From assembly GCA_016845585.1 (NCBI GenBank), contig JAERSO010000165.1, positions 1-64,000 on the forward strand: 64,000 nt of DNA, written 5' to 3'. The notes under the pieces are model-generated. The model was given only the letters and a program-made list of their open reading frames with translations, did not search any database and was not told the origin of the DNA. This document shows, in pieces, positions 1-9,473 of the stretch (its first letter is position 1; every line of letters starts with the position of its first letter). Both the position numbers and the translations under genes were made by a program. This DNA is from Acidimicrobiaceae bacterium. GTDB lineage: Bacteria; Actinomycetota; Acidimicrobiia; Acidimicrobiales; Aldehydirespiratoraceae.

Positions 1-93
1 GACCCCGACGAACTCTGGTGGCAGGTCGTCGCCCGTCAGCCCGGCCCCCTGAACCGCCTCCGCTTCTACCCCCGCAACCCCTCCGACAACTAG
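1..93 (+). CDS. C-terminal end of an unidentified protein (partial, runs off left edge)
   Basis: Frame 1 reads DPDELWWQVVARQPGPLNRLRFYPRNPSDN* with TAG at 91-93. Confidence 0.5.
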   Translation, partial: DPDELWWQVVARQPGPLNRLRFYPRNPSDN

Positions 94-174
94 TTGGGAC
101 ACCTGGGGTCAGACCCCTGTCCCGTTGGGGACAGGCCAATCGGGACAGGGGTCTGACCCCAGGTGTCCCAACTA
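91..174. repeat. Perfect 34-bp inverted repeat with 16-nt loop; REP-like hairpin / likely bidirectional terminator
   Basis: Arms 91-124 and 141-174 are exact reverse complements; each arm contains GGGGTCAGACCCC or its complement. Confidence 0.9.
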
Positions 175-861
175 TCCGAGGAGGCGGGTGGCGGTGGCGC
201 GCATCGTGTGGGTGTAGAGGGCGTCTCGTTCGTAGACGACGTTTTCGAAGTGGCCACCCAGTTCGAGGGTGATGAAGCCGATCATCTCGGCCCAGGCGGC
301 GAGGCCGACCGCGATGATGGACGGAGGAATCGAGCCACCAACCACCTCGTCCATGCTTTCGAGTTCCAGCCGCAATCGCTCCTCTGGCTCCGGCAGCACT
401 CGTGGTGCGTCCACTGTCGCATCGGCAAGGAGCCGCAGCATCACCATCGTTGCCCGCGTGGCCGGGACGATCGTGTCCTCAGGGGCCGCATACCCGGGGA
501 CCGGACTGCCGTAGATCAAGGCGAACTCGTGTGGGTTCGTCGTGGCCCAGCCTCGAAAGGCCGAGCCGATGGCGGCCCAGCGGCCGTGATGATCCTCTCG
601 ATCGCACGCGGCATCTGCGGCCTCGACCTGTTCCCCCACGGTGTTGTAGGCGTCGATGATCAGCGCAGTGAGAAGCGCTTCGCGGCTCGGGAAGTAGCGG
701 TAGACCGCCGAGGAGGCCATCTCCAGTTCCCGGGCCACCGCGCGCAAGGAGAGTGCCGATGCCCCCTCAGAGGCGAGATGGGCACGAGCCGTCGTCTTGA
801 TCGCGTCGGTCAACTCGGCGCGTACTCGGGCGCGGATTCCGGGTGCGGCGGGTTCGGTCAC
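172..861 (-). CDS. TetR/AcrR family transcriptional regulator
   Basis: N-terminal HTH (DAIKTTARAHLASEGASALSLRAVARELEMASSAVYRYFPSREALLTALI). Confidence 0.9.
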   Translation of the reverse strand: MTEPAAPGIRARVRAELTDAIKTTARAHLASEGASALSLRAVARELEMASSAVYRYFPSREALLTALIIDAYNTVGEQVEAADAACDREDHHGRWAAIGSAFRGWATTNPHEFALIYGSPVPGYAAPEDTIVPATRATMVMLRLLADATVDAPRVLPEPEERLRLELESMDEVVGGSIPPSIIAVGLAAWAEMIGFITLELGGHFENVVYERDALYTHTMRATATRLLG

Positions 862-911
862 CTCGACAGCATGCCGGGTTCACGCCGGAGATACAAGAGC
901 ACGCGAACACA

Positions 912-978
912 TTGTGAGCACTGCTCTTGACAATGCTGTCGTTCACTCTATGGTGGAGGACGAGAGCACTGCTCTCGT
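912..978. promoter_or_regulatory. Promoter with two copies of a GAGCACTGCTC palindrome (putative TetR operators)
   Basis: GAGCACTGCTC at 916-926; ACGAGAGCACTGCTCTCGT (19-nt perfect palindrome) at 960-978; TTGACA 927-932, TATGGT 949-954. Confidence 0.7.
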
Positions 979-1005
979 TTCATATCTTCGCTCCGAAAGC
1001 GTCTC

Positions 1006-1977
1006 ATGAACACCTCCATGTCCCCGCAGGGAACCCATGTCATCGTCGGCGCCGGCGCCACCGGCTCCGCCACCGCGCTTCGTCTCGCCGGGGAGGGCAC
1101 AGCGGTGCGAGTCATCACCCGTTCCGGCACCGGACCAGCTCATCTCGACATCGAACTGGTGGCCGGCGACGCGGCCGATGCCACCGTTCTGCAACAGCAC
1201 ACGGCGGATGCGTCGGTCATCTACAACTGCGCCAATCCGCCGTACAACCACTGGACCACCGATTGGCCGCCGCTCTCGGCATCGCTGCTCGCCGCCGCCG
1301 AGGCATCAGGTGCGGTTCTCGTGACCCTCAGCAACCTCTACGGCTACGCCCCGCCGACATCCCCTATGAAACCCACGGATCCGCTGACCGCCACAAGTGC
1401 AAAGGGTGGTGTCCGGGCGGCCATGTGGCACGAAGCACTGGCGGCCCATGGTGCCGGTCGGCTCCGCGTCACCGAGGCTCGAGCCTCCGACTTCATCGGT
1501 CCTGGCGTGGGCGAGAGCGGCCACATGGGCGATCGTGTCGTCCCACGGGTGCGGGCCGGGAAGTCCGTCTCACTGCTCGGGTCGCTCGACGCGCCGCACA
1601 GCTGGACCGCAATCGACGATGTGGCTCAGACCCTCATCACCCTTGGTCGCGAACCGGCCGCCTGGGGCCAGGCCTGGCATGTCCCGACGGTGGCCCCGAT
1701 GACGCAGCGGGAGATCGTCACCCTGATGTGCGACCTCGCCGGCGTCGACCCAGTTGCGATGAAGACACTTCCGTCGTTCGCGCTCAGCCTCGCCGGTGTG
1801 TTCTCGCCGACGATCCGCGAGCTGAAGGAGATCCTCTACCAGTTCGAGCGTCCGTTCGTGATCGACTCGACCGCCGCCACAGAGGCCTTCGGGCTGACGC
1901 CGACACCGATCGAACAGACGTTGCGAGCAACCCTCGACAGCTACTCGTCGAAGTCCCAGACGGCTGCCATCTCGTAG
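1006..1977 (+). CDS. NAD-dependent epimerase/dehydratase family protein
   Basis: N-terminal Rossmann motif VIVGAGATGSATALRLAGEG; SDR-like body. Confidence 0.8.
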   Translation: MNTSMSPQGTHVIVGAGATGSATALRLAGEGTAVRVITRSGTGPAHLDIELVAGDAADATVLQQHTADASVIYNCANPPYNHWTTDWPPLSASLLAAAEASGAVLVTLSNLYGYAPPTSPMKPTDPLTATSAKGGVRAAMWHEALAAHGAGRLRVTEARASDFIGPGVGESGHMGDRVVPRVRAGKSVSLLGSLDAPHSWTAIDDVAQTLITLGREPAAWGQAWHVPTVAPMTQREIVTLMCDLAGVDPVAMKTLPSFALSLAGVFSPTIRELKEILYQFERPFVIDSTAATEAFGLTPTPIEQTLRATLDSYSSKSQTAAIS

Positions 1978-3059
1978 AACACGAGGTCGGCCACCTCGCT
2001 CGCGGCCGCCCGAGTGAGGTGCACACCGTCATCGATACGGGCGTCGATGGTGTCGCCGTCGGTCGTGGTGAGGCGCTCGACATAGCCGGCGTCGCCGCCG
2101 AACACGTCCCAGATGTCGATGGCGCTGACGTGGGGCCTCGCCGCGACGACGGGAGCGGCCAGCGCGTTGATCAGGGTGACGCCCTCATTGAGTTCACCAT
2201 CGCGCATGGGCGGTTGCGTGACCCAGAAGACGTGGCGATCCTCCCCCGCCAACAGGTCGAGCGTCAGCTCGAGCCGAGCCGTCCACTCGGCCTGCCACTC
2301 CGGCGTTCCCTCGACGAGGCGAGAACCGTCGGCCGCCGCCATGTCCTGGTGATCGTTTGCGCCGATGAACAACACCACTGCTTCGGGTGACCGATCCCCC
2401 ATCACCGCCGCGAGCTCCGCAGGCCAGTTGAAGTAGTCGGGTCGGGCCAGGCTGGTCGAGATCCGATCAGCCACCTCGACGTCGAGCGCCCACTGGGGGT
2501 GTTCGGTGGTGATCGCTTGGCCGAGATACTCCGCCTGGCTGTCGCCGGCGACGTACACGGTCAGCGGGCGGGCGTCGGTGACCGTGCGGATCACCGGCGT
2601 CGTGGTCGTCGTGGTCGAGGTCGACGAGGTGGAACCCGGTGTGGCGGTGGTGGTGGGTGCCCGCGTCGTCGGCGGCAACGTCGTGGTGCTGGCGGCCAGC
2701 GCCGAGAGGTCATCGATCCTCTCGCCGGCGTCCTCCCCCGTCCCACGGATGTCGAGGATGAGGTCGTACGGGCGATTCAGCGAGAAGAAGTTGGCGACTC
2801 GATCCAGCCGCTCCGCAATGGCCAGCTGTCGGTCACGGGCATCGCCGAGCTCCTGGCGTTCGGCGATCTCGACGATCTTCCCCGACGTCAGGAGCGCCGC
2901 CAGCAACAGACACGACAGGGCGGCGATGACCGAGCTGCGGACGTCGACCCGGCGCTCCTCCAGATCGGATTCGCGGGCCGCGCGGAACTGTTCATCGGTC
3001 CACGTTTCTCCCCGCTTCCGGGGCTGAGTGGCTCGTTCGAGCGGGTCGGAATGGTCCAT
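1941..3059 (-). CDS. Membrane-anchored SGNH/GDSL hydrolase with Thr-rich linker
   Basis: TM segment, STTTLPPTTRAPTTTATPG linker, VYVAGDSQAEYLG and VVLFIGANDHQ blocks. Confidence 0.75.
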   Translation of the reverse strand: MDHSDPLERATQPRKRGETWTDEQFRAARESDLEERRVDVRSSVIAALSCLLLAALLTSGKIVEIAERQELGDARDRQLAIAERLDRVANFFSLNRPYDLILDIRGTGEDAGERIDDLSALAASTTTLPPTTRAPTTTATPGSTSSTSTTTTTTPVIRTVTDARPLTVYVAGDSQAEYLGQAITTEHPQWALDVEVADRISTSLARPDYFNWPAELAAVMGDRSPEAVVLFIGANDHQDMAAADGSRLVEGTPEWQAEWTARLELTLDLLAGEDRHVFWVTQPPMRDGELNEGVTLINALAAPVVAARPHVSAIDIWDVFGGDAGYVERLTTTDGDTIDARIDDGVHLTRAAASEVADLVFYEMAAVWDFDE

Positions 3060-3062
3060 GGG

Positions 3063-4586
3063 TCAGAATTGGAAGTAGATGAACTCGCTGATGCCCTCGG
3101 GCCCGAGGGCGACGACGAGCATGATCCACACGGCAAAGCCGATGGAGACGACCGTCGGCTGCAGGGTGGAGAACATCGCCGAGAGCTGGCGGCCGAGAAG
3201 CGGCGGCAGGTACTGAACGGCGATCGCCCCGACGATCACCAGCGCGACGAGCGGGTTGAGGAGTTCGGGCGCTGTGGTCCAGCCACTGAACAGGGCGGCG
3301 AACATGTCACCCGCCGCCGAGATCCCGCCGCCCTCGATCGTTCCCGCGTAGAAGACCACCCAGCCGGCGCACACGAAATGGAAGGTGACGAGCCGACCGA
3401 GCCAGAGCCGTCTGACCTCGAGGGGGCCGAAAGGCACCGGGCTCGTCGGGTCCTCGCGCCACGCATCGACCTCAGCCCCGCTGTGGAGGCGGGCGAGCTC
3501 CCGGATCCGGACGTCGGCAGCATCGAACTCGATGTCGGGCTGCCCTCTCAGCTCGGACCACAGCCGCTCGATGGCGAGACCAACACCCTGCAGAAGGCCC
3601 CAGACGATGAAGGTCCAGGCCGCCCCGTGCCAGAGTCCACCGAGACCCATGGTGATCAGGAGGTTGCGATAGGTCGCCGCCCGACCCTGCCTGTTGCCGC
3701 CGAGGGGGACGTAGAGGTAGTCGCGCAACCACCGCGACAAGGTGATGTGCCAGCGCCGCCAGAAGTCCTGGACCGACACTGCCGCGTAGGGACGGTCGAA
3801 GTTCTGCGGAAACCGAAACCCGAGCAACAAGGCGATACCGATCGCCATGTCGGTGTAGCCGGAGAAGTCGGCGTAGATCTGGATCGCGTAGCCATAGATA
3901 CCCGTGATGACATCGAGCGCCCCGTACTCCCCAGGCGTGCCGAATGCATCATCCACGACGGCGCGTCCCAGAAAGTCGGCCACCACGACCTTCTTGAAGA
4001 GCCCACGTCCGATCAGGACGACGGCTCGACCCGTCTCCAATGAATCCGGTACCCGGTTCGCCCGCAGCTCGGGCAGGAACTCGGTGGCTCGCACGATCGG
4101 TCCGGCCACCAGCTGAGGAAAGAACGAGAGGTAGACGGCGAAGTCGAGCAGAGGCGCGGGAGGGCAGTCCTTGCGCCGGACGTCCACGACGTAGCTGATC
4201 GCCTGGAAGGTGAAGAACGAGATCCCCACCGGGAGCACGACGTTCAGGGCCGCCCCCGTGAGCCCGAAGCTCGATTCGAGGCTGTCGAGGAAGAAGCCGT
4301 AGTACTTGAAGAAGCCGAGAATCGCGAGATCGAACAGCACCGTGACGCCGACGATCGACTTGCGAGTTCCCGCGTTCGTCGAACGGTGGATCGCTATGGC
4401 GGCGATCTCGTTCACCACAGTCATCCCCGCCAGCAGCAGGAGGAACCGCACATCCCAGTAGCCGTAGAACACGTACGACGCAGCGAGGACGAACAGCTTC
4501 CACGCCGTGGTGTGCTGTCGGACCACCCAGCTCACCGGCAGCACCACGGCGAAGAACGCCGCGAAGGTGAACGTGGGGAACAGCAT
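3063..4586 (-). CDS. MBOAT family O-acyltransferase (AlgI-like)
   Basis: DFWRRWHITLSRWLRDYLYVPLGGNR and GLWHGAAWTFIVWG motifs. Confidence 0.92.
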   Translation of the reverse strand: MLFPTFTFAAFFAVVLPVSWVVRQHTTAWKLFVLAASYVFYGYWDVRFLLLLAGMTVVNEIAAIAIHRSTNAGTRKSIVGVTVLFDLAILGFFKYYGFFLDSLESSFGLTGAALNVVLPVGISFFTFQAISYVVDVRRKDCPPAPLLDFAVYLSFFPQLVAGPIVRATEFLPELRANRVPDSLETGRAVVLIGRGLFKKVVVADFLGRAVVDDAFGTPGEYGALDVITGIYGYAIQIYADFSGYTDMAIGIALLLGFRFPQNFDRPYAAVSVQDFWRRWHITLSRWLRDYLYVPLGGNRQGRAATYRNLLITMGLGGLWHGAAWTFIVWGLLQGVGLAIERLWSELRGQPDIEFDAADVRIRELARLHSGAEVDAWREDPTSPVPFGPLEVRRLWLGRLVTFHFVCAGWVVFYAGTIEGGGISAAGDMFAALFSGWTTAPELLNPLVALVIVGAIAVQYLPPLLGRQLSAMFSTLQPTVVSIGFAVWIMLVVALGPEGISEFIYFQF

Positions 4587-4595
4587 CCAGTGGCC

Positions 4596-5363
4596 CTACG
4601 TGGCCGCTTGGCCGTGGCGACCGGCGCCCTCGGCGAATCGAGTGGCGCCTTCTCTGGTCTCTCCGGTTGCGACGGTGGCCAGCCCGAGCTCGGTCTCGTG
4701 CAGCAGCGCGGCGGGCATGTCGAGTGCCCATTGGTCCTTCGAGGAGCGCAGGTCAGAGCGCAGACAGATCTGCGGGAGCGCCGTGAGATCGTTGGCGAGG
4801 GTGAGCGCAGCCTCCAGTGCGTGGCCGGGGTCGGCGAGCCGATTGACCAGCCCGATGGCGAAGGCCTCGTCACCCTCGACCGCCCGACCGGTCAGGATCA
4901 TGTCGGCGGCGCGGGATGCGCCGATCAAGCGGGGAAGACGGATGGTGCCACCGTCCACGAGCGGCACACCCCAGCGACGGCAGTAGACGCCGAGCGTGGC
5001 GTCGCGGGCGGCCACCCGCAGATCGCACCACACCGCGAGTTCGAGACCACCGGCCACGGCATGACCCTCGATCGCGGCGATGACCGGTTTCGACAGATCG
5101 AGACGGGTCGGCCCCATTGGCCCCGGACCATCCACGGTCATCTTGTTGCCCCGACCGGTGGACACGGCCTTCAGGTCGGCACCGGCGCAGAAAGCTCCGT
5201 CGGCGCCAGTCAGGATCGCGACCCTCAGATCGTCATTGGCGTCGAAGTCCTTGAAGGCTTCGAGCAGGAGATCCGCCGTCGGGCGATCAACCGCGTTGCG
5301 AGCCTCGGGACGGTTGATCGTGACGATCCGAACCGGCCCGCGATCCTCCGTGAGCACGTTCAT
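4596..5363 (-). CDS. Enoyl-CoA hydratase/isomerase family protein
   Basis: MNVLTEDRGPVRIVTINRPEARNAVD; GADGAFCAGADLKAV; AIEGHAVAGGLELA. Confidence 0.9.
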   Translation of the reverse strand: MNVLTEDRGPVRIVTINRPEARNAVDRPTADLLLEAFKDFDANDDLRVAILTGADGAFCAGADLKAVSTGRGNKMTVDGPGPMGPTRLDLSKPVIAAIEGHAVAGGLELAVWCDLRVAARDATLGVYCRRWGVPLVDGGTIRLPRLIGASRAADMILTGRAVEGDEAFAIGLVNRLADPGHALEAALTLANDLTALPQICLRSDLRSSKDQWALDMPAALLHETELGLATVATGETREGATRFAEGAGRHGQAAT

Positions 5364-5398
5364 GCCCAACCGTAGCCTCGCCGTCGCTGGACGACGCG

Positions 5399-6776
5399 CT
5401 ATCGGAACTCGATGGCATTGACCTGGATGGCGGCACCCGGCAGCGCGCCGGGATCGAGCCGGAGTCCCGTGATGGTCGCGTCCCATCCCATCGCGGTCGA
5501 CAGATCGACCTCGTAGTCGTGCATCTCGCCGTCGGTGGTGATTCGGAACGTGCGCGACTTGGCCTCGTCCCAGTCCGGGTCATCCTGCGTCACGAAGAAG
5601 ATCTGGCCGCTGGTTCTGTTCGGCTCGGCGTCGATGCTCATCCGAACCGTCAGGGTCGGATTCGGTGGCCCCGGGAACCGCACGGCGGAACTCTCCATGT
5701 ACGGATCGTCGCCGGTGGACACCGTCGCCAGAACACCACCGACGACCTCAAAGGGGTCGAGCTGGTTCGTGCCATGCCACCCCTCTGTGTCGCCGTCCGT
5801 CTCGAACGTCCACCGCGGCGCCACGAACTCGACCGTCTCCACCGCGATCGGGAACCGGACGAGATCCCGGTCGAGACTGTTTCCGCCGGCGTTGAACCGC
5901 GTAGGGGTTGGCGAACTCACCGGAGAACCCGCCACCATCCCGGTAGCGCCACGACGTCGGGTCGGAGAGGTCATCGGTGCGAAGCAGGCACGACCACTGC
6001 CGCGGATGGTCCCCTGGGGTCTCGGGGTATGCGCTGATGTTCGTCATCAGCTAGTGGAATCCGTCGTCGCGCTTGACGATGTTGCTGGTCTGCCACAGAC
6101 CGGACGGCACGCCTCGCGGATCGTAGATGTCTGGAAGCGACGCAGCGAGATGGTCGGGTGGAGGCGCGATGTGATCGAACGTCGCACCCCCGTCGGTGGA
6201 GACCGACATGGTGAGGGTGACGTCGATGCAGGACAGACGGTCCCCCAGCGGGCACCGATCCGCAGCCTCGAACACGAAGCCCCGGTATTCATTGTGGATC
6301 ATCGAGTAGACTGTCTCGCCGTCCTCGGTGTTGGGCGCTGCGATCCATCCCGCTTCGTTGAACTGCGAAGGGTCGGGGTCGAAGGCGGACTGCCAGGTCG
6401 GCACGGCACAGTCGGACTCGACGCTGTCGAGATCGCTGCCAACCATGCGGTACGTCACCTAGTGCGTGACATAGAGCTGGACGAGTCCATCGCTGTTTCT
6501 CACCGCACGAGCTGCGATGTCGGGGATGTGCTCGTCTTCACACCGATCATCTGTCCAGTCGAACACCATCTCCTCGGGCCCCACGATGCCGATGCGGGTG
6601 TCGGTGGTGGGAACCGTCGGAGGGGGAATCGTCGTCGTGGTCGACGGAGGTGCTGTGGTGGTGGGCGGCGCCGTCGTGGCCGGGGCGACCGATGTGGTGC
6701 TCGTGGTGTCGGCGGGGTCGGACTCGACCGGATCGGCCGCGTCCGGCTCTCCACCCCCGCATGCGATCAGGAGCAC
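5399..6776 (-). pseudogene. Decayed secreted lipoprotein (sialidase-like/CBM-like), two in-frame TAG codons and one frameshift
   Basis: Three ORF pieces (6459-6776, 6051-6458, 5748-6047) share one frame separated only by TAG at 6459-6461 and 6051-6053; continuation 5399-5974 is in another frame. Confidence 0.75.
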
Positions 6777-6934
6777 GAGGGCCGCAACCGTCGCGGCCCG
6801 CCAGCCACCATGTGTATCTGCGTGCGCTATGCCGCCACTCCTGTCGCGTCCTGACCGAAGCTAGCACCGGCCGCCCCCACGTCGATCTCGACGTCGGCTC
6901 CCGACCCCACAGCACGCTCATCGCTGTCGTCGGG

Positions 6935-7252
6935 TTACGGCGCACCCTTGCCGACAGATCGGGCGGCCTCGCGACGTCGGATGCGTACAAATGTGCGTGT
7001 GACCGCAGTCGCCGCCCCGGCAAGGATCAGCGCTTCGGGAATCGCCATCTTGAGCCCCGATGTCAGGCTGTTGCACTGCGGCGGGTCCGACGCATCCAGG
7101 TCGCGGATCAGCGGCCCCTCGCAGACCGGTTCGCCTTCGCTCAACAGCAAAGCCGCCAGCAGCAGCCCCACCGTGATGGCGAGCCATGTGACGAGCATCG
7201 GTCGCCAGGTCGACCTCGCTCCGCCCGAGTTCGCGGAGGCTTCCTCTTGCAT
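6935..7252 (-). CDS. Small membrane protein, hypothetical
   Basis: MQEEASANSGGARSTWRPMLVTWLAITVGLLLAALLL... with a second hydrophobic segment. Confidence 0.5.
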   Translation of the reverse strand: MQEEASANSGGARSTWRPMLVTWLAITVGLLLAALLLSEGEPVCEGPLIRDLDASDPPQCNSLTSGLKMAIPEALILAGAATAVTRTFVRIRRREAARSVGKGAP

Positions 7253-7280
7253 CTGGATCCTCAGTTCCTCAGAGCAAGTC

Positions 7281-7455
7281 GGTGACGGTCTCCATGGAGC
7301 GCCCCACCGCACCCAGCCGCTCGGCCGTCCTCGTTCGCTCGTGGGTGGTGATCGGTGGCCAGATGGGCGAAACCGTTCTCCTCCATCACCGGTGCGACCA
7401 TCGCCGACGGCTCTGGGCCGATGTCCGTCGGCGCAAGAGCCAACCCGAGCCTCAT
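7281..7455 (-). pseudogene. Possible remnant of an LLM-class (F420-dependent) oxidoreductase
   Basis: MRLGLALAPTDIGPEPSAMVAPVMEENGFAHLATDHH then a jump to RTAERLGAVGRSMETVTDLL* in another frame. Confidence 0.4.
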
Positions 7456-7518
7456 GAGAACTCCAATCGACGGCCGTCGCGGGGCCGAGTGCGGACCTCG
7501 ACGGTCTATCAGAGTCCG

Positions 7519-8193
7519 CTAGGCCCCATCGGGAGGCAGCGTGGCGTATGCCCTCACCGTGAACGTACCGGCGCCCTCGATCTTGGGTGGCACCGCGGTG
7601 AACGTGAAGCCCCGCTCGGGGAGTGCATCGAGGCCCGTCATGTGCTCGATGATCGGGATCTCCGCACCAAGCAGGATGGTGTGGATCGGCCGTTCCCCCG
7701 TCGACGTGCAATCGATGTTGAGCGTGTCGATTCCGACACATGCCACATCCGCACCCACCAGTGCTTCCGCAGCCGCCTGTCGGAGGTGTGGATGATCGAC
7801 GGTGTAGGCCTCCGTTCCGAAATGTGTCGAGTGCCCGGTGTGGATGAGGACGGCGTGGCCCTCGAGACCTTCGAGCTCGTCGGCGGCCAAATCGATCCAT
7901 CGCTCGCCGCGGCGGTCGATACAGACCGCCGGCACCTCGGCCACTCGCTCCAACGCGAGGCCGGTCAGATCGTGCCCATCGGCATAGCGATGGAACGGCA
8001 CATCGAGATAGGTGCCCGTGTTGGTGCAGATCTCGATGAGTCCGATCTGAAACGTGATCCCTGGGCCGTAGATCTCCTCCGCAGCCTCGCGAGTGAGGTG
8101 ATCGGCGATCTTCGGTGTCGGGAGACCGGGATACGTCTCCATCCCGTCGGTGATCACATGGCTGAGGTCGATGAAGGTGGGGGTGTCTGGCAT
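7519..8193 (-). CDS. Cyclase family protein (kynurenine formamidase-like)
   Basis: MPDTPTFIDLSHVITDGMETYPGLP; FQIGLIEICTNTGTYLDVPFHRYADG. Confidence 0.85.
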   Translation of the reverse strand: MPDTPTFIDLSHVITDGMETYPGLPTPKIADHLTREAAEEIYGPGITFQIGLIEICTNTGTYLDVPFHRYADGHDLTGLALERVAEVPAVCIDRRGERWIDLAADELEGLEGHAVLIHTGHSTHFGTEAYTVDHPHLRQAAAEALVGADVACVGIDTLNIDCTSTGERPIHTILLGAEIPIIEHMTGLDALPERGFTFTAVPPKIEGAGTFTVRAYATLPPDGA

Positions 8194-8203
8194 CGTTTCG
8201 ACG

Positions 8204-8631
8204 CTAGCGAGCGGGAGCGATCGCATCCCTGATTTCCGAGATCAGCGCGGCGAGTTCATCGGCTGAGACCATCCGGGGCGGTGTTGTGACCGGCAGGCCC
8301 CAGTCAGGGTCCGCGACGCCCCAACATCTCGCCAGGTCCGGGGGCTCGAGTAGCGGGGCATGACGTGAAGATGCACCTGCGCGTCGACGTTCATCAGAAA
8401 CGAGTAGTTGAAGTGGTCCGGTGCAAATGCCCTGGTCAGCGACATCGTTGCGACCTCGATCGCCGGTCGAAGCGCCTCCCACTCCCCTGGTTCGATGTCG
8501 ACCACGCGCTCACACGGACGGTCGAGCACCAGCATCGACTTGCCGAGCAGGTTCTGGTTGCGGTTGAGGGCGAACAACCATGGGCCGAAGCGGTCGATGA
8601 CAGTTCCGGGATCGAGCCGGAACGTCACGAC
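8204..8631 (-). pseudogene. HIT-like protein, frameshifted
   Basis: FNYSFLMNVDAQVHLHVMPRYSSPRTW in one frame; VADPDWGLPVTTPPRMVSADELAALISEIRDAI in the next; break near a G4 run. Confidence 0.7.
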
Positions 8632-9473
8632 CAGCCCGCCGGAGCGTTCTCGGCCTCGCGCTCGTGCCACCACGCCGCGGCAGGGCCCGAGAGTTCAGAA
8701 CGGACGTCCGCGAACCGTGTGGCCGCCGCGCCGCCTGGCCAGTCATCGGGTAGCAGGTCGGCCGGTAGCTCTGGGTCGAGGAAGGGGAACCGACGCCACC
8801 GGTGAACCGAAAAGGCCAGGTCAGCGACGACATGAGACGGATCAGGCGCGGTTTCGGCCAGGAAATCGACATAGTGCTGACGCAGCGCTGGAAGATCCCA
8901 GCCTTGTGCGGCCACGTCCCGCCCGGATCCCAACGATCCCAGCTCGGCACGAAACGACGTGCCCTCGACACACAGGTCCGCGAGCAACTCGACGGCCACC
9001 GACTCCTGGTCGGGCCACGGGGACACCCACACGCCCTGACCGATCGAACCGAAACCCGCCCAACTGAGACCCTGTCCCATTCGGTAGCGCGAGCCGCGGT
9101 CACGTTCCGGGACCGATGCCAACAGGACGATCCATCGCCCGTCCCACTCCCGGGGAGCGTGACCGAACCCGTAGATCCGTTCGGCGCCGGCGGTGAGCAG
9201 ATCGGTGGAAAGCGAGGTCATCGTCCAGCGTGTCCGGCGGCCGACACGTTCGCGCTCGAGCCACCCCCGCTCCTCGAGACGGGCGAGCGCCTGACGAGCG
9301 GACTTGTCGCGCACCCCGAGGAGCTCCATGAGCGCGACCAGGGTCTGGGTCCACGCACTGCCGCCCGTGGGGAGGACGAACTCGCCGAGAACAGTGATCA
9401 GGAGACCCCGGCTCGTGTCGACACCAGCGCTCCCATCACGTCGCGCTCCGAACACCGGGGCGAGCCCCTGCAC
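8625..9473 (-). CDS. PaaX family transcriptional regulator
   Basis: TSRGLLITVLGEFVLPTGGSAWTQTLVALMELLGVRDKSARQALARLEERGWLERERVGRRTRW; GTG start chosen downstream of TAGAAT. Confidence 0.8.
   Translation of the reverse strand: MQGLAPVFGARRDGSAGVDTSRGLLITVLGEFVLPTGGSAWTQTLVALMELLGVRDKSARQALARLEERGWLERERVGRRTRWTMTSLSTDLLTAGAERIYGFGHAPREWDGRWIVLLASVPERDRGSRYRMGQGLSWAGFGSIGQGVWVSPWPDQESVAVELLADLCVEGTSFRAELGSLGSGRDVAAQGWDLPALRQHYVDFLAETAPDPSHVVADLAFSVHRWRRFPFLDPELPADLLPDDWPGGAAATRFADVRSELSGPAAAWWHEREAENAPAGWS

Noticed and set aside
2499-4043. 514-codon plus-strand ORF opposite SGNH/MBOAT genes
   Set aside because: Same high-GC antisense artefact; the minus-strand genes have clear motifs.
6051-6461. 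Genetic-code recoding of TAG as a sense codon
   Set aside because: TAG also terminates clearly intact genes in the window (e.g. epimerase, ends 1977) and the TAG-bearing genes also have frameshifts, so pseudogenisation is simpler. The Tyr pattern is kept as a finding for checking only.
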